NCBI GenBank assembly: GCA_036873135.1
Contig: JAPTYO010000005.1
Location: 20,032,166-20,096,165 of the forward strand
Direction: 5' to 3'
Length of the DNA: 64,000 nucleotides
Origin: Clarkia xantiana subsp. parviflora
Taxonomy: Eukaryota; Streptophyta; Magnoliopsida; Myrtales; Onagraceae
Shown in pieces: positions 1 through 12,200 of this stretch (position 1 is the stretch's first letter; the number at the start of each line of letters is the position of its first letter). The translations under genes were made by a program, and so were the position numbers. A model generated the notes under the pieces. It was not told the origin of the DNA. It worked only from the letters and a program-made list of their open reading frames with translations, and did not search any database.

Positions 1-3000
1 AAGGCACTGTCAAGGCATTGGAAAATCCCACAGCCAAGTCAACCAAACATGGGAAAATCCAATACCCATGGATGCCAGGAGTGGGCAAGTGCTTGTCAAA
101 CGCATTCCCGACACAACTATCTCGGATTCACTTCACTTTTGTAGTAATATCACTTGTGGTATCAAGAGCACCCCCACAAAGTTTCACGCAATTATCTCGA
201 GATACTATTTTCCTCAAATTCTCGGGCAAAAAACCCAAAAAGTTCAAATATTCGTAAAAAATCACCAAATCAGAGAAACCAAGCTTTTGATACCTTCTAA
301 CATGTTTTCCAAAATAATAGTCGAAACAAATCGAAAGAATCGATCGAAACACAACTTTTAGTAATCTCCCACCCGTCATGCCAAGACACTTTCAAGGCAT
401 GGGAAAATCCTATAGCCAAGGCTGCCAGGCATGGAAAAATCCCACAGCCATTTATGTCAGGCGTGGGCAAGTGCTTGGCAAACGCAATCCCGGAGCAACC
501 GTCTCGTAATCGCTTCAAATTTTGTCGGGACATCACTAGTGGTACCAAGAGCACCTCCACCAAGTTTCACGCAATTATCTTGAGATACTATTTTTCTCAA
601 TTTCCTGAGCTAAAAACCCGAAAAGTTCAAATATTCGTAAAAATTCACCCAATAAGTGGAACCAAGTTTTTGATTCCCTCTAACATGTTTTCCCAACATA
701 ATAGTCGAAACACATCCAAAGAATCGATCAAACGCAACTTTTAGTAATCGCCCACCCGTCAAGCCAATTCACTGTCAAGGCATGGGAAAATTCTACAGAC
801 AAGGCTGCCAGGCATGGGAAATTCGCATAGCCATGGATACCATGCGTGGGCAAGTGCTTGGTAAACGCACTCCCGGCGCAACCATGTCAGAATCACTACA
901 AATTTTGTAGGAATATCACTAGTGGTACCAAGAGCACCTTCACAAAGTTTAACGAAATTTTCTCGAGATACTATTTTCTTCCATTTACCGAGCTAAAAAC
1001 CCAAAAAGTTCAAATATTCGTAAAAAATCACCAAATCAGCGATACTAAGTATTTGATGCCTTCTAACATGTTTTTCCAACATAATGTCGAAACACATCCA
1101 AAGAATTGATTGAAACACAACTTTTATTAATCGCCCACCCGTCATGCCAAGACATTGTCAAGGCATGGGAAAATCCTACAGCCAAGACTGCTAGTCATGG
1201 GAAAATCCATAAGCCATGGTAGCCAGGCGTGGGCAAGTGCTTGGCAAACGCACTCCCGGCGCAACCAACTCGTAATCGCTTCAAATTTTGTAGGGACAAT
1301 ACTAGTGGTTCCTAGAGCACCTCCACTAAGTTTCACGCAGTTATCTCGAGATTCTATTTTTCTTAATTTCCCGAGCTAAAAACCCGAAAAGTTCAAATAT
1401 TCGTAAAAATTCACCAAATCAGCAGAACCAAGTTTTTGATTCCTTCTAACATGTTATCCCAACATTAATAGTCGAAACACATCGAAAGAATCAATCGAAA
1501 TGCAACTATTAGTAATCGCCCGCCCTCCATGCCAAGGCACTGTCAAGGCATTGGAAAATCCCACAGCCAAGGCTATAGTATGGGAAAATCCCACACCCAT
1601 GGATGCCAGGCGTGGGCAAGCGCTTGTCAAACGCACTCCCGGCGCAACCATCTCAGAATCGTTTCAAAATTCTGTAGGGACAACACTAGTGGTTCCAAGA
1701 GAAACTCCACCAAGTTTCACGCAATTATCTCGAGATACTATTTTTCTCGGTTTCCTGAATTAAAAACCCGAAAAGTTCTAATATTCGTAAAAAATCACCA
1801 AATCAACGAAACTAAGTTTTTGATCCTTCTAACATGTTTTCCCAACATAATAGTCGAAACACATCTAAAGAATCGATCGAATTGCAAAGTTTAGTAATCT
1901 CCCACCCGCCATGCCAAGGCACTATCAAGGCATTGGAAAATCCCATAGCAAAGCCTACCAAGCATAGGAAAATCCCACAGCCATGGATGCAAGGCGTGGG
2001 CAAGTGCTTGACAAACGCATTCCCGTCGCATCCATCTCTGAATCACTTCGAATTTTGTAGGAATATCGCTAGTGGTACTAATAGCACCTCCACCAAATTT
2101 CACGCAATTATCTCGAGATACTATTTTCCTCAATTACCCGAGCTAAAAACCCAAAAAGTTCAAATATCCGTAAAAAGTCATCAAATCAGCGAAACTAAGT
2201 ATTTGATGCCTTCTAACATGTTTTCCCAACATAATAGTCGAAACACATCCAAAGAATCGATCGAAACGCAACATTTAGTAATCGCCCACCCGTCATGCCA
2301 ATTCACTCTCAAGGCATGGGAAAATCCTACAGCCAAGGCTGCCAGGCATGGGAAAATCCCATAGCCATGGATAACAGGCGTGGGCAAGTGCTTGACAATT
2401 GAACTCCCGGCACAACCATCTCGGAATCACTTCAAATTTTGTAGGAATATCCCTAGTGGTACCAAAAGCACCTTCACCAAGTTTAACGCAATTATCTCGA
2501 GATACTATTTTCCTCAATTTCCCGAGCTAAAAACCCAAAAAGTTAAAATATTCGTAAAAAATCACCAAATCAGCGAAAACAATATTTGATGCATTCTAAC
2601 ATGTTTTTCCAACATAATAGTCGAAACACATCCAAAGAATCGATCGAAAAGCAACTTTTAGTAATCGCCCACCCGTCATGCCGATACATTGTCAAGGCAT
2701 GTAAAAATCCTACAGCCAAGGCTGCCAGGCATGGGAAACTCCCAAAGCCATGGATGCCAGGCGTGGGCAAGTGCTTGGCGAACGCACTCCCGACGAAACC
2801 AACTCGGATTCGCTTAAAATTTTGTAGGGACAACACTAGTGGTACCAAGAGCACCTCCACCAAGTTTCCCCCAATTATCTCGAGATTCTATTTTTGTCAA
2901 TTTACAGAAATAAAAACCTAAAAATGCACCAAACAGCGGAACCAAGTTTTTGATTCCTTCTAACATGTTTTCCCAATATTAATAGTCGAAACACATCGAA

Positions 3001-6000
3001 AGAATCGATCGAAATGCAACTTTTAGTAATCGCCCACCCGCCATGCCAAGGCACTGTCAAGGCATTGGAAAATCCCACAGCCAAGTCAACCAAACATGGG
3101 AAAATCCAATACCCATGGATGCCAGGAGTGGGCAAGTGCTTGTGAAACGCATTCCCGACACAACCATCTCAGATTCACTTCACTTTTGTAGTAATATCAC
3201 TTGTGGTATCAAGAGCACCCCCACAAAGTTTCACGCAATTATCTTGAGATACTATTTTCCTCAAATTCTCGAGCAAAAAACCCAAAAAGTTCAAATATTC
3301 GTAAAAAATCACCAATTCAGCGAAACCAAGCTTTTGATACCTTCTAACATGTTTTCCAAAATAATAGTCGAAACAAATCGAAAGAATCGATCGAAACACA
3401 ACTTTTAGTAATCTCCCACCCGTCATGCCAAGACACTTTCAAGGCATGGGAAAATCCTGTAGCCAAGGCTGCCAGGCATGGAAAAATCCCACAGCCATTT
3501 ATGTCAGGCGTGGGCAAGTGCTTGGCAAACGCAATCCCGGAGCAACCGTCTCGTAATCGCTTCAAATTTTGTCAGGACATCACTAGTGGTACCAAGAGCA
3601 CCTCCACCAAGTTTCACGCAATTATCTTGAGATACTATTTTTCTCAATTTCCTGAGCTAAAAACCCGAAAAGTTCAAATATTCGTAAAAATTCACCAAAT
3701 AAGTGGAACCAAGTTTTTGATTCCCTCTAACATGTTTTCCCAACATACTAGTCAAAACACATCTAAAGAATCGATTGAATTGCAATTTTTAGTAATCGCC
3801 CACCCGCCATGCCAAGACATTGTCAAGTCACTGGAAAATCCCACTGCCAAGGCTACCAAGCATAGGAAAATCCCACAGTCATGGATGCCACGCGTGGGTA
3901 AGTGCTTGACAAACGCACTCCCGTCGCAACCATCTCGGAATCACTTCGAATTTTGTAGGAGTATCGCTAGTGGTACCAATAGCACCTCCACCAAGTTTCA
4001 CGCAATTATCTCGAGATACTATTTTCCTCAATAACCCGAGCTAAAAACCCAAAAAGTTCAAATATTCGTTAAAAATCATCAAATCAGCGAAACCAAGTAT
4101 TTGATACCTTCTAACATGTTTTCCCAACATAATAGTCGAAACACATTCAAAGAATTGATCGAACTCAACATTTAATAATCGCCCACCCGTCATGCCAATT
4201 CACTCTCAAGGCATGGGAAAATTCTACAGCCAAGGCTGCCTGGCATGGGAAAATCCCATAGCCATGGATAAGAGGCGTGGGCAAGTGCTTGGCAATCGAA
4301 CTCCCGGCACAACCATCTCGGAATCACTTCAAATTTTGTAGGAATATCCCTAGTGGTACCAAGAGCACCTCCACCAAGTTTAACGCAATTATCTCGAGAT
4401 ACTATTTTCCTCAATTTCCCGAGCTAAGAACCCAAAAAGTTCAAATATTCGTAAAAAATCTCCAAATCAGCGAAACTAAGTATTTGATGCCTTCTAACAT
4501 GTTTTTCCAACATAATAGTCGAAACACATACAAAGAATCGATCGAAAAGCAACTTTTAGTAATCGCCCACCCGTCATGCCAATACACTATCAAGGCATTG
4601 AAAAATCCTACAGCCAAGGCTGCCAGGCATGGGAAACTCCCAAAGCCGTGGACGCCAGGCGTGGGCAAGTGCTTGGCAAACGCACTCCCGGCGAAACCAA
4701 CTCGGATTCGCTTAAAATTTTGTAGGGACAACACTAGTGGTACCAAGAGCACCTCCACCAAGTTTCCCCTAATTATCTCGAGATTCTATTTTTCTCAATT
4801 TCCCGAAATAAAAACCTGAAAATTCACCAAACAGCGGAACCAAGTGTTTGATTCCTTCTAACATGTTTTCCCAACATTAATAGTCGAAACACATCGAAAG
4901 AATCGATCGAAATGCAACTTTTAGTAATGCCTGCCCGCCATGGCAAGGCACTGTCAAGGCATTTGAAAATTCCACAGCCAAGTCTACCAAACATGGGAAA
5001 ATCTCATACCCATGGATGCCAGGCGTGGGCAAGTGCTTGTCAAACGCATTCCCGACACAACCATCTCAGAATCACTTCAAATTTTGTAGGAATATCACTT
5101 GTGGTACGAAGAGCACCCCCACCAAGTTTCACGCAATTATCTTGAGATACTATTTTCCTCAAATTCCCGAGCAAAAAACCCAAAAAGTTCAAATATTCGT
5201 AAAAAATCACCAAATCAGCAAAACCAAGCTTTTGATACCTTCTAACAGGTTTTCCAAAATAATAGTCGAAACAAATCGAAAGAATCGATCGAAACGCAAC
5301 TTTTAGTAATCTCCCACCCGTCATGCCAAGACAGTGTCAAGGCATGGGAAAATCCTACAGCCAAGGCTGCCAGGCATGGAAAAATCCCACTGCTATTTAT
5401 GCCAGGCGTGGGCAAGTGCTTGGCAAACGCAATCCAGGAGCAACCGTCTCGGATTCGCTTCAAATTTTGTAGGGACATCACTAGTGGTACCAAGAGCACC
5501 TCCACCAAGTTTTACGCAATTATCTTGAGAAACTATTTTTCTCAATTTCCTGAGCTAAAAACCCAAAAAGTTCAAATATTCGTAAAAATTCACCAAATCA
5601 GCGGAACCAAGTTTTTTATTCCTTCTAACATGTTTTCCCAACATAATAGTCGAAACACATCCAAAGAATCGATCGAAATGCAAATTTTAGTAATCGCCCA
5701 CCCGCTATGCCAAGGCAGTGTCAAGGCATTGGAAAATCCCACAGCCAAGGATGCCAAGCGTGGGCAAGTGCTTGGCAAACACACTCCAGATGCAACCATC
5801 TCAGAATCACTTCAAATTTTGTACGAATATCGCTAGTGGTACCAAGAGCACCTCCACCAAGTTTCACGCAATTATCTTGAGATACTATTTTTCTCAATTT
5901 CCTGAGCTAAAAACCTGAAAAGTTCAAATATTCGTAAAAATTCACCAAATCAGTGAAACCAAGTTTTTGATTCCCTCTAACATGTTTTCCCAACATAATA

Positions 6001-9000
6001 GTCGAAACACATCCAAAGAATCGATCGAAACGCAACTTTTAGTAATCGCCCACCCGTCAAGCCAATTCACTGTCCAGGCATGGGAAAATTCTACAGACAA
6101 GGCTGCCAGGAATGGGAAAATCGCATAGTCATGGATACCAGGCGTGGGCAAGTGCTTGGTAAACGCACTCCTGGCGCAACCATGTCAGAATCACTACAAA
6201 TTTTGTAGGAATATCACTAGTGGTACCAAGAGCACCTTCACAAAGTTTAACGAAATTTTCTCGAGATACTATTTTCTTCAATTTCCCGAGCAAAAAACCC
6301 AAAAAGTTCAAATATTCGTAAAAAATCACCAAATCAGCGATACTAATTATTTGATGCCTTCTAACATGTTTTTCCAACATAATGTCGAAACACATCCAAA
6401 GAATTGATTGAAACACAACTTTTATTAATCGCCCACCCGTCATGCCAAGACATTGTCAAGGCATGGGAAAATCCTACAGCCAAGACTGCCAGTCATGGTA
6501 AAATCCCTAAGCCATGGTAGCCAGGCGTGGGCAAGTGCTTGGCAAACGCACTCCCGGCGCAACCAACTCGTAATCGCTTCAAATTTTGTAGGGACAATAC
6601 TAGTGGTTCCAAGAGCACCTCCACTAAGTTTCACGCAATTATCTCGAGATTCTATTTTTCTTTATTTCCCGAGCTAAAAACCCGAAATGTTCAAATATTC
6701 GTAAAAATTCACCAAATCAGCGGAACCAAGTTTTTGATTCCTTCTAACATGTTATCCCAACATTAATAGTCTAAACACATCGAAAGAATCAATCGAAACG
6801 CAACTATTAGTAATCGCCCGCCCTCCATGCCAAGGCACTGTCAAGGCATTGGAAAATCCCACAACCAAGGCTACCAAGCATGGGAAAATCCCACACCCAT
6901 AGATACCAGGCGTGGGCAAGCGCTTGTCAAACGCACTCCCGGCGCAACCATCTCGGAATCGTTTCAAAATTCTGTAGGGACAACACTAGTGGTTCCAAGA
7001 GCAACTCCACCAAGTTTCACGCAATTATCTCGAGATACTATTTTTCTCGGTTTCCTGAATTAAAAACCCGAAAAGTTCTAATATTCGTAAAAAATCACCA
7101 AATCAACGAAACTACGTTTTTGATCCTTATAACATGTTTTCCCAACATAATAGTCGAAACACATCTAAAGAATCGATCGAATTGCAATGTTTAGTAATCT
7201 CCCACCCGCCATGCCAAGGCACTGTCAAGGCATTGTAAAATCCCATAGGCAAGCCTACCAAGCATAGGAAAATCCCACAACCATGGATGCAAGGCGTGGG
7301 GAAGTGCTTGACAAACGCATTCCCGTCGCAACCATCTCGGAATCACTTCTAATTTTGTAGGAATATCGCTAGTGGTACTAATAGCACCTCCACCAAGTTT
7401 CACGCAATTATCTCGAGATACTATTTTCCTCAATTACCCGAGCTAAAAACCCAAAAAGTTCAAATATTCGTAAAAAGTCATCAAATCAGCGAAACTGAGT
7501 ATTTGATGCCTTCTAACATGTTTTCCCAACATAATGGTCGAAACACATCCAAAGAATCGATTGAAACGCAACATTTAGTAATCGCCCACCCGTCATGCCA
7601 ATTCACTCTCAAGGCATGGGAAAATCCTACAGCCAAGGCTGCCAGGCATGGGAAAATCCCATAGCCATGGATAACAGGCGTGGGCAAGTGCTTGACAATC
7701 GAACTCCCGGCACAACCATCTCGGAATCACTTCAAATTTTGTATGAATATCCCTAGTGGTACCAAAAGCACCTTCACCAAGTTTAACGCAATTATCTCGA
7801 GATACTATTTTCCTCAATTTCCTGAACTAAAAACCCAAAATGTTAAAATATTCGTAAAAAATCACCAAATCAGCGAAACCAAGTATTTGATGCCTTCTAA
7901 CATGTTTTTCCAACATAATAGTCGAAACACATCCAAAGAATCGATCGAAAAGCAACTTTTAGTAATCGCCCACCCGTCATGCCAATACATTGTCAAGGCA
8001 TGGAAAAATCCTACAGCCAAGGCTGCCAGGCATGGGAAACTCCAAAAGCCATGGATGCCAGGCGTGGGCAAGTGCTTGGCGAACGCACTCCCGGCGAAAC
8101 CAACTTGGATTCGCTTAAAATTTTGTAGGGACAACACTAGTGGTACCAAGAGCATCTCCACCAAGTTTCCCCCAATTATCTCGAGATTCTATTTTTGTCA
8201 ATTTCCAGAAATAAAAACCTAAAAATGCACCAAACAGCGGAACCAAGTTTTTGATTCCTTCTAACATGTTTTCCCAATATTAATAGTCGAAACACATCGA
8301 AATAATCGATCGAAATGCAACTTTTAGTAATCGCCCGCCCGCCATGCCAAGGCACTGTAAAGGCATTGGAAAATCCCACAGCCAAGTCTACCAAACATGG
8401 GAAAATCCAATACCCATGGATGCCAGGAGTGGGCAAGTGCTTGTCAAACGCATTCCCTACACAACCATCTCGGATTCACTTCAAATTTTGTAGTAATATC
8501 ACTTGTGGTATCAAGAGCACCCCCACCAAGTTTCACGCAATTATCTCGACATACTATTTTCCTCAAATTCTCGAGCAAAAAACCCAAAAAGTTCAAATAT
8601 TCGTAAAAAATCACCAAATCAGCGAAACCAAGCTTTTGATACATTCTAACATGTTTTCCAAAATAATAGTCGAAGCAAAGAATCGATCGAAACAGAACTT
8701 TTAGTAATCTCCCACCCGTCATGGCAAGACACTTTCAAGGCATGGGAAAATCCTACAGCCAAGGCTGCCAGGCATGGAAAAATCCCACAGCCATTTATGT
8801 CAGGCGTGGGCAAGTGCTTGGCAAACGCAATCCCGGAGCAACCGTCTCGTAATCGCTTCAAATTTTGTCGGGACATCACTAGTGGTACCAAGAGCACCTC
8901 CACTAAGTTTCACGCAATTATCTTGAGATACTATTTTTCTCAATTTCCTGAGCTAAAAACCCGAAAAGTTCAAATATTCGTAAAAATTCACCAAATAAGT

Positions 9001-9076
9001 GGAACCAAGTTTTTGATTCCCTCTAACATGTTTTCCCAACATAATAGTCGAAACACATCTAAAGAATCGATCGAAA
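1..9076 (+). repeat. Satellite array A, ~382-bp monomers with higher-order structure
   Basis: About 24 head-to-tail monomers. The anchor GTGGGCAAGTGCTT recurs at 81, 462, 846, 1229, 1612, 1996, 2380, 2763, 3128, 3510, 3894, 4277, 4661, 5024, 5408, 5760, 6144 and on to 8806, giving spacings of 381-384 bp with shorter variants of 352 and 363-365 bp. Each monomer holds two ~32-bp sub-repeats (GCATGGGAAAATCC type) just before the anchor. Neighbouring monomers differ more than monomers 8 or 14 units apart, which is higher-order repeat organisation. Array A monomers typically read TCAAGGCATGG and GATGCCAGGCG, unlike array B. The array stops abruptly at about 9076 against retrotransposon sequence and runs off the left edge of the window. 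Open frames in the array are repeat shadows. The satellite family is not one I can name. Confidence 0.95.
5850..9076 (+). repeat. Second copy of a ~3.2-kb block of array A (14 monomers away)
   Basis: Monomers from about 550 to 3770 reappear in the same order at about 5850 to 9076. Anchors at 846, 1229, 1612, 1996, 2380, 2763, 3128 and 3510 pair with 6144, 6527, 6910, 7296, 7680, 8064, 8429 and 8806, so the offset is 5296-5301 bp. Monomer-specific variants are shared, for example GGTAAACGCACTC at 846/6144 and the 19-bp-deleted 365-bp monomer at 2763/8064. A shorter 8-monomer period also exists: 1-730 matches 3048-3777 almost exactly (offset 3047). Confidence 0.85.
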
Positions 9077-9117
9077 TAAGGCAAGGATAACAAAAGAAAG
9101 AATCTTGCAACATATAC

Positions 9118-9899
9118 CTCGATGAGGAGTACGCTCCTCCACGGGTCGGTCCCTCAACCGGGGGGCAGAAGGCACCTCAGTGCGACTTTCCACTCCTTTT
9201 CCCCTCCCGCAAGAAGGAGTTTGGCTTGTCTCACCAACCTTAGCGCGCTTAGGGTCATTCGAGGCATGCGCCGCCACGTTGGATCTCTTAGCTGGAATGC
9301 TGGAGTTTGGAGCAGGAACGACGCGCTCAGTCACGAGTGGTGAGCGACCTGAAAGTAAAGACAAGTTAAGAAAAGCAACTTGGAGGAGTAGTAAGTTATA
9401 AAGAAAATCACAAGGAAACATCTTACCCGTCAATCCCTTGCCGCGGCCAGGACTGGAAGCCTTAGGCGGAGGAGGAGTAGAAGACGACACGACCTTCTAG
9501 GAAGAGGAGATAACATTAGCAGGATCCGTCTGCCAGGACGAGCTCTTTCCATCAAACCAACCTACATAACAACATAGTAAGAATTTATAAAGGCTTTCAG
9601 CATACCGAATCCTCAGAAGAAAGCACATGAATCCCAGCATCAACAAACTCTTGATCTGATGCACGCAACAAACACTGATAAGTGCGCGCTTGTTGACAGT
9701 TATATATATGCTTCAAAACCTCCTTGTCGTCCGAAGAGAGCTCAGAGAAGGCGGGTGCAGGATCAGCCTCTACAACATGTGTTGTATCCAAAGTAGTACC
9801 AACATCACACACGAAAAAAGTATTGATGTCGCCAATGAGACCCATAACGATCAGCCTTCCCAACAAGCCAGACATCACTATCCTACTACGCATCTCCAA
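9118..9899 (-). pseudogene. Antisense multi-exon gene remnant of family O element
   Basis: On the strand opposite to the element's sense direction, three exon-like blocks are seen: 9899-9606, 9561-9427 and 9348-9118. Each is bounded by plausible splice signals (GTATGC donor, TATGTAG acceptor, GGTAAG donor, TTTCAG acceptor, final donor GTATATG). Blocks two and three join in a consistent phase to encode a basic, Ser/Pro-rich stretch. Block one encodes an acidic helical-looking segment ending near LSSEDS. Block two has an in-frame TAG at 9499-9497, and the phase between blocks one and two does not match, so this copy is probably inactive or my exon model is partly wrong. The last exon is conserved in the complete element at 41994-42170, where the SAPR.RDRP..EER pattern repeats. 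Function is unknown. Extra antisense ORFs are known from Tat-type plant elements. Confidence 0.45.
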
Positions 9900-10094
9900 G
9901 CCCGAGTGAGGAAAACCCCTTTTCTTGAAGACAAGGGCCTCGTCCCGACACTTACGTGCGTTATGTGATCTACGCGTGACTACATGACAATATGCCTTTT
10001 CTTAAGGTAACAAGTGCGAATATGATTATAGTACTAATGTCTTTACTTGCATGTATCTTCTATTAAATGCAGGTCTACAACATGTATATGGATA

Positions 10095-10925
10095 TCAAGG
10101 AATATTTTCTTAGTGTTCCACTATGTCCACAGTCGACTAATAACAAGCGTCGACTATCAAAAATATTTTTTAAGTGTTCCACTATGTCAAGAGTCGACTG
10201 ATAACAAGCGTCGTCTATCAAGGAATATTTTCTAAGTGTTTCACTATGTCAACAGTCGACTGATAGCAAGCGTCGACTATCAATGAATATTTTCTAAGTG
10301 TTCCATTATGTCAACAGTCAACTAATAACAAGCGTCGACTATCAAGGAATATTTTCTAAGTGTTCCACTATGTCAACAGTCGACTGATACCAAGCGTCGA
10401 CTATAAGGAATATTTTCTAAGTGTCCACTATGTCAACAATCGACTGATAACAAGCATCGAGTATCAAGGAATATTTTCTAAGTGTTCCACTATGTCAGCA
10501 GTCGACTGATAACAAGCGTCGACTATCAAGGAATATTTTCTATGTGTTCCACTATGTCAGAAGTCGACATATGAAAAAGTATCGACTATCAAGAAATATT
10601 TTCTAAGTGTTCCACTATGTCAGCAGTCGACATATGACAAAGTGTCGACTATCAAGGAATATTTTTTAAGTGTTCCACTATGTCAGCAGTCGACATATGA
10701 CAAAGTTTCGACTATCAAGGAATATTTTCTATGTGTTCCACTATGTCAGCAGTCGACATATGACAAAGTGTCGACTATCAAGAAATATTTTCTAAGTGTT
10801 CCACTACAACAGCAGTCGACATATGACAAAGTGTCGACTATCAATGAATGTTTTCTAAGTGTTCGACTATGACAGCAGTCGACATATGGCAAGCGTCAAT
10901 TATCAAGTAATATTCACTATGTATT
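10095..10925 (+). repeat. 62-bp minisatellite in 3' region of family O element
   Basis: About 13 imperfect tandem units of ~62 bp. Each has the core ATATTTTCTAAGTGTTCCAC followed by one or two GTCGAC palindromes. The first half uses a CTGATAACAAGCG linker and the second half an ATATGACAAAGTG linker, so the array consists of two homogenised blocks. The complete family O element has a related 66-bp array at the corresponding position (42665-43125). Small open frames here are repeat shadows. Confidence 0.9.
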
Positions 10926-11284
10926 TCATCATGATAGCAAACGACAGACGACATATGATAAGTAGTAAACATCAATCATCAAGACATATTCTCTAAGTGT
11001 TTCGTGATGAAGGAGATAACGATGATCAATTATCAACTATCAACAATCAACATCAAGCATGTTCGAACACTATCTACGCCAATGTGCAACATGTCGACAA
11101 TGATCACTACACATGAGGGGAGTATTATTACTTACTATCATGTTTATGAATTTTCAGCACTTAGCCAAAATATTGGCCGATTTGGAAAAGTAACCTCTTT
11201 TAGGAATTTTAACAAAGACATTGTGTGCATTCTAGAGTACTCAATTTCAAGAGACAATCAAGATCAAATTGAGCCTAAACAAAA

Positions 11285-11600
11285 TTGCGTAGGGTCCAGC
11301 CATACCCGGAATTAGACTCACCACCACGAGACGATGTCGGAGAGCCGTCCACCGCCGCCGGAAAACTTTCGCCGTCGCCGATCAGCCACGCGCCACCGCA
11401 ACTCAGCCACGCGCCGCCGCCTCTGCTGCCGTGTGCTGCGCCGTGGCCACCCCCTCCCCTTGCCAGAATTCCGCCGGTGATGGTGCTTGAATGGCTGCCC
11501 CAAAATTTCTTGGTCTTTAAATGTGCTTGGCCCCCAAATTTACTACTCCAAAGTTTCTTCTTCTTCAAGAAAGGAGAGGATCCTAAAAACTATTAAGGGT
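11285..11600. other. GC-rich island inside the AT-rich 3' region
   Basis: About 300 bp rich in CCGCC/GCCGCC triplets, including an ATG at 11335 followed by a short Arg/Pro-rich frame, sits in otherwise AT-rich sequence between the 62-bp array and the LTR. The complete family O element has no such island between its 66-bp array and its LTR (43126-44102), so this looks like a later insertion or captured host fragment. No family is recognised and no flanking duplication was found by eye. Confidence 0.4.
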
Positions 11601-12189
11601 GAAGGTTTATCTAATGGGTATTCTTTCTCCTATATTCACTAACAGTGTTCACACTTATGGATAAGTCATAAATTCATCTCTATTTCTTTATAAATCCTTA
11701 GTAGCATTACGAAGTATGTTTACATCCATATCACGCCGTACATCATTTTTAGTCACGACATATGCAATCATTTTCACGTGTTACGTACCCATGATTTATT
11801 TACGATATTCTCGTTTATCTTAAGTCATAATCCATGTTTCATCATCCCATGATTGATTATATAATTTTATTAATAAAGCGTCATCGCATCATGTATGTCA
11901 TTACTACCGCACTCATCATGTACGAATCAAATACATTAATGGTTCATACATTTTTATGTATGTCGACATCCATGAACATGATCACATGCATTTATCATAC
12001 ACACATATCTCTATTACAGTAATCCTGTCAGCAGATATCAAATACTCGCCAAGAAAATTAAAGTTAGGCGAAATCAAGGCCCACGTGTCCAACCGACAAC
12101 AAACTGTCGCCTGAGGTCAGCATCGGGTCCAAATTAGACATGTATCCAATCTTAAAATAGAGTCAATTAGGGTTCAAGCCATTGTTTTC

Positions 12190-12200
12190 TCGGGGGCAAG
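12190..12200 (+). other. Polypurine tract of truncated family O element
   Basis: TCGGGGGCAAG lies directly before the LTR start TGATGAATAT. The complete element has the same tract immediately before its 3' LTR at 44103. This fixes the element's orientation as plus strand. Confidence 0.7.

Noticed and set aside
1..9076. Dozens of 60-180-codon frames on both strands of the satellite, some with repeated peptide motifs such as SRDNCVKLGGGALGTTSD
   Set aside because: They repeat at the monomer period on both strands, are broken at random between monomers, start at arbitrary codons and cross monomer boundaries. They reflect a monomer poor in stop codons in some frames, not genes.
10095..10925. Regular direct repeats that superficially resemble a CRISPR array
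   Set aside because: Tandem 62-bp units without unique spacers, inside a plant retrotransposon with no cas genes.
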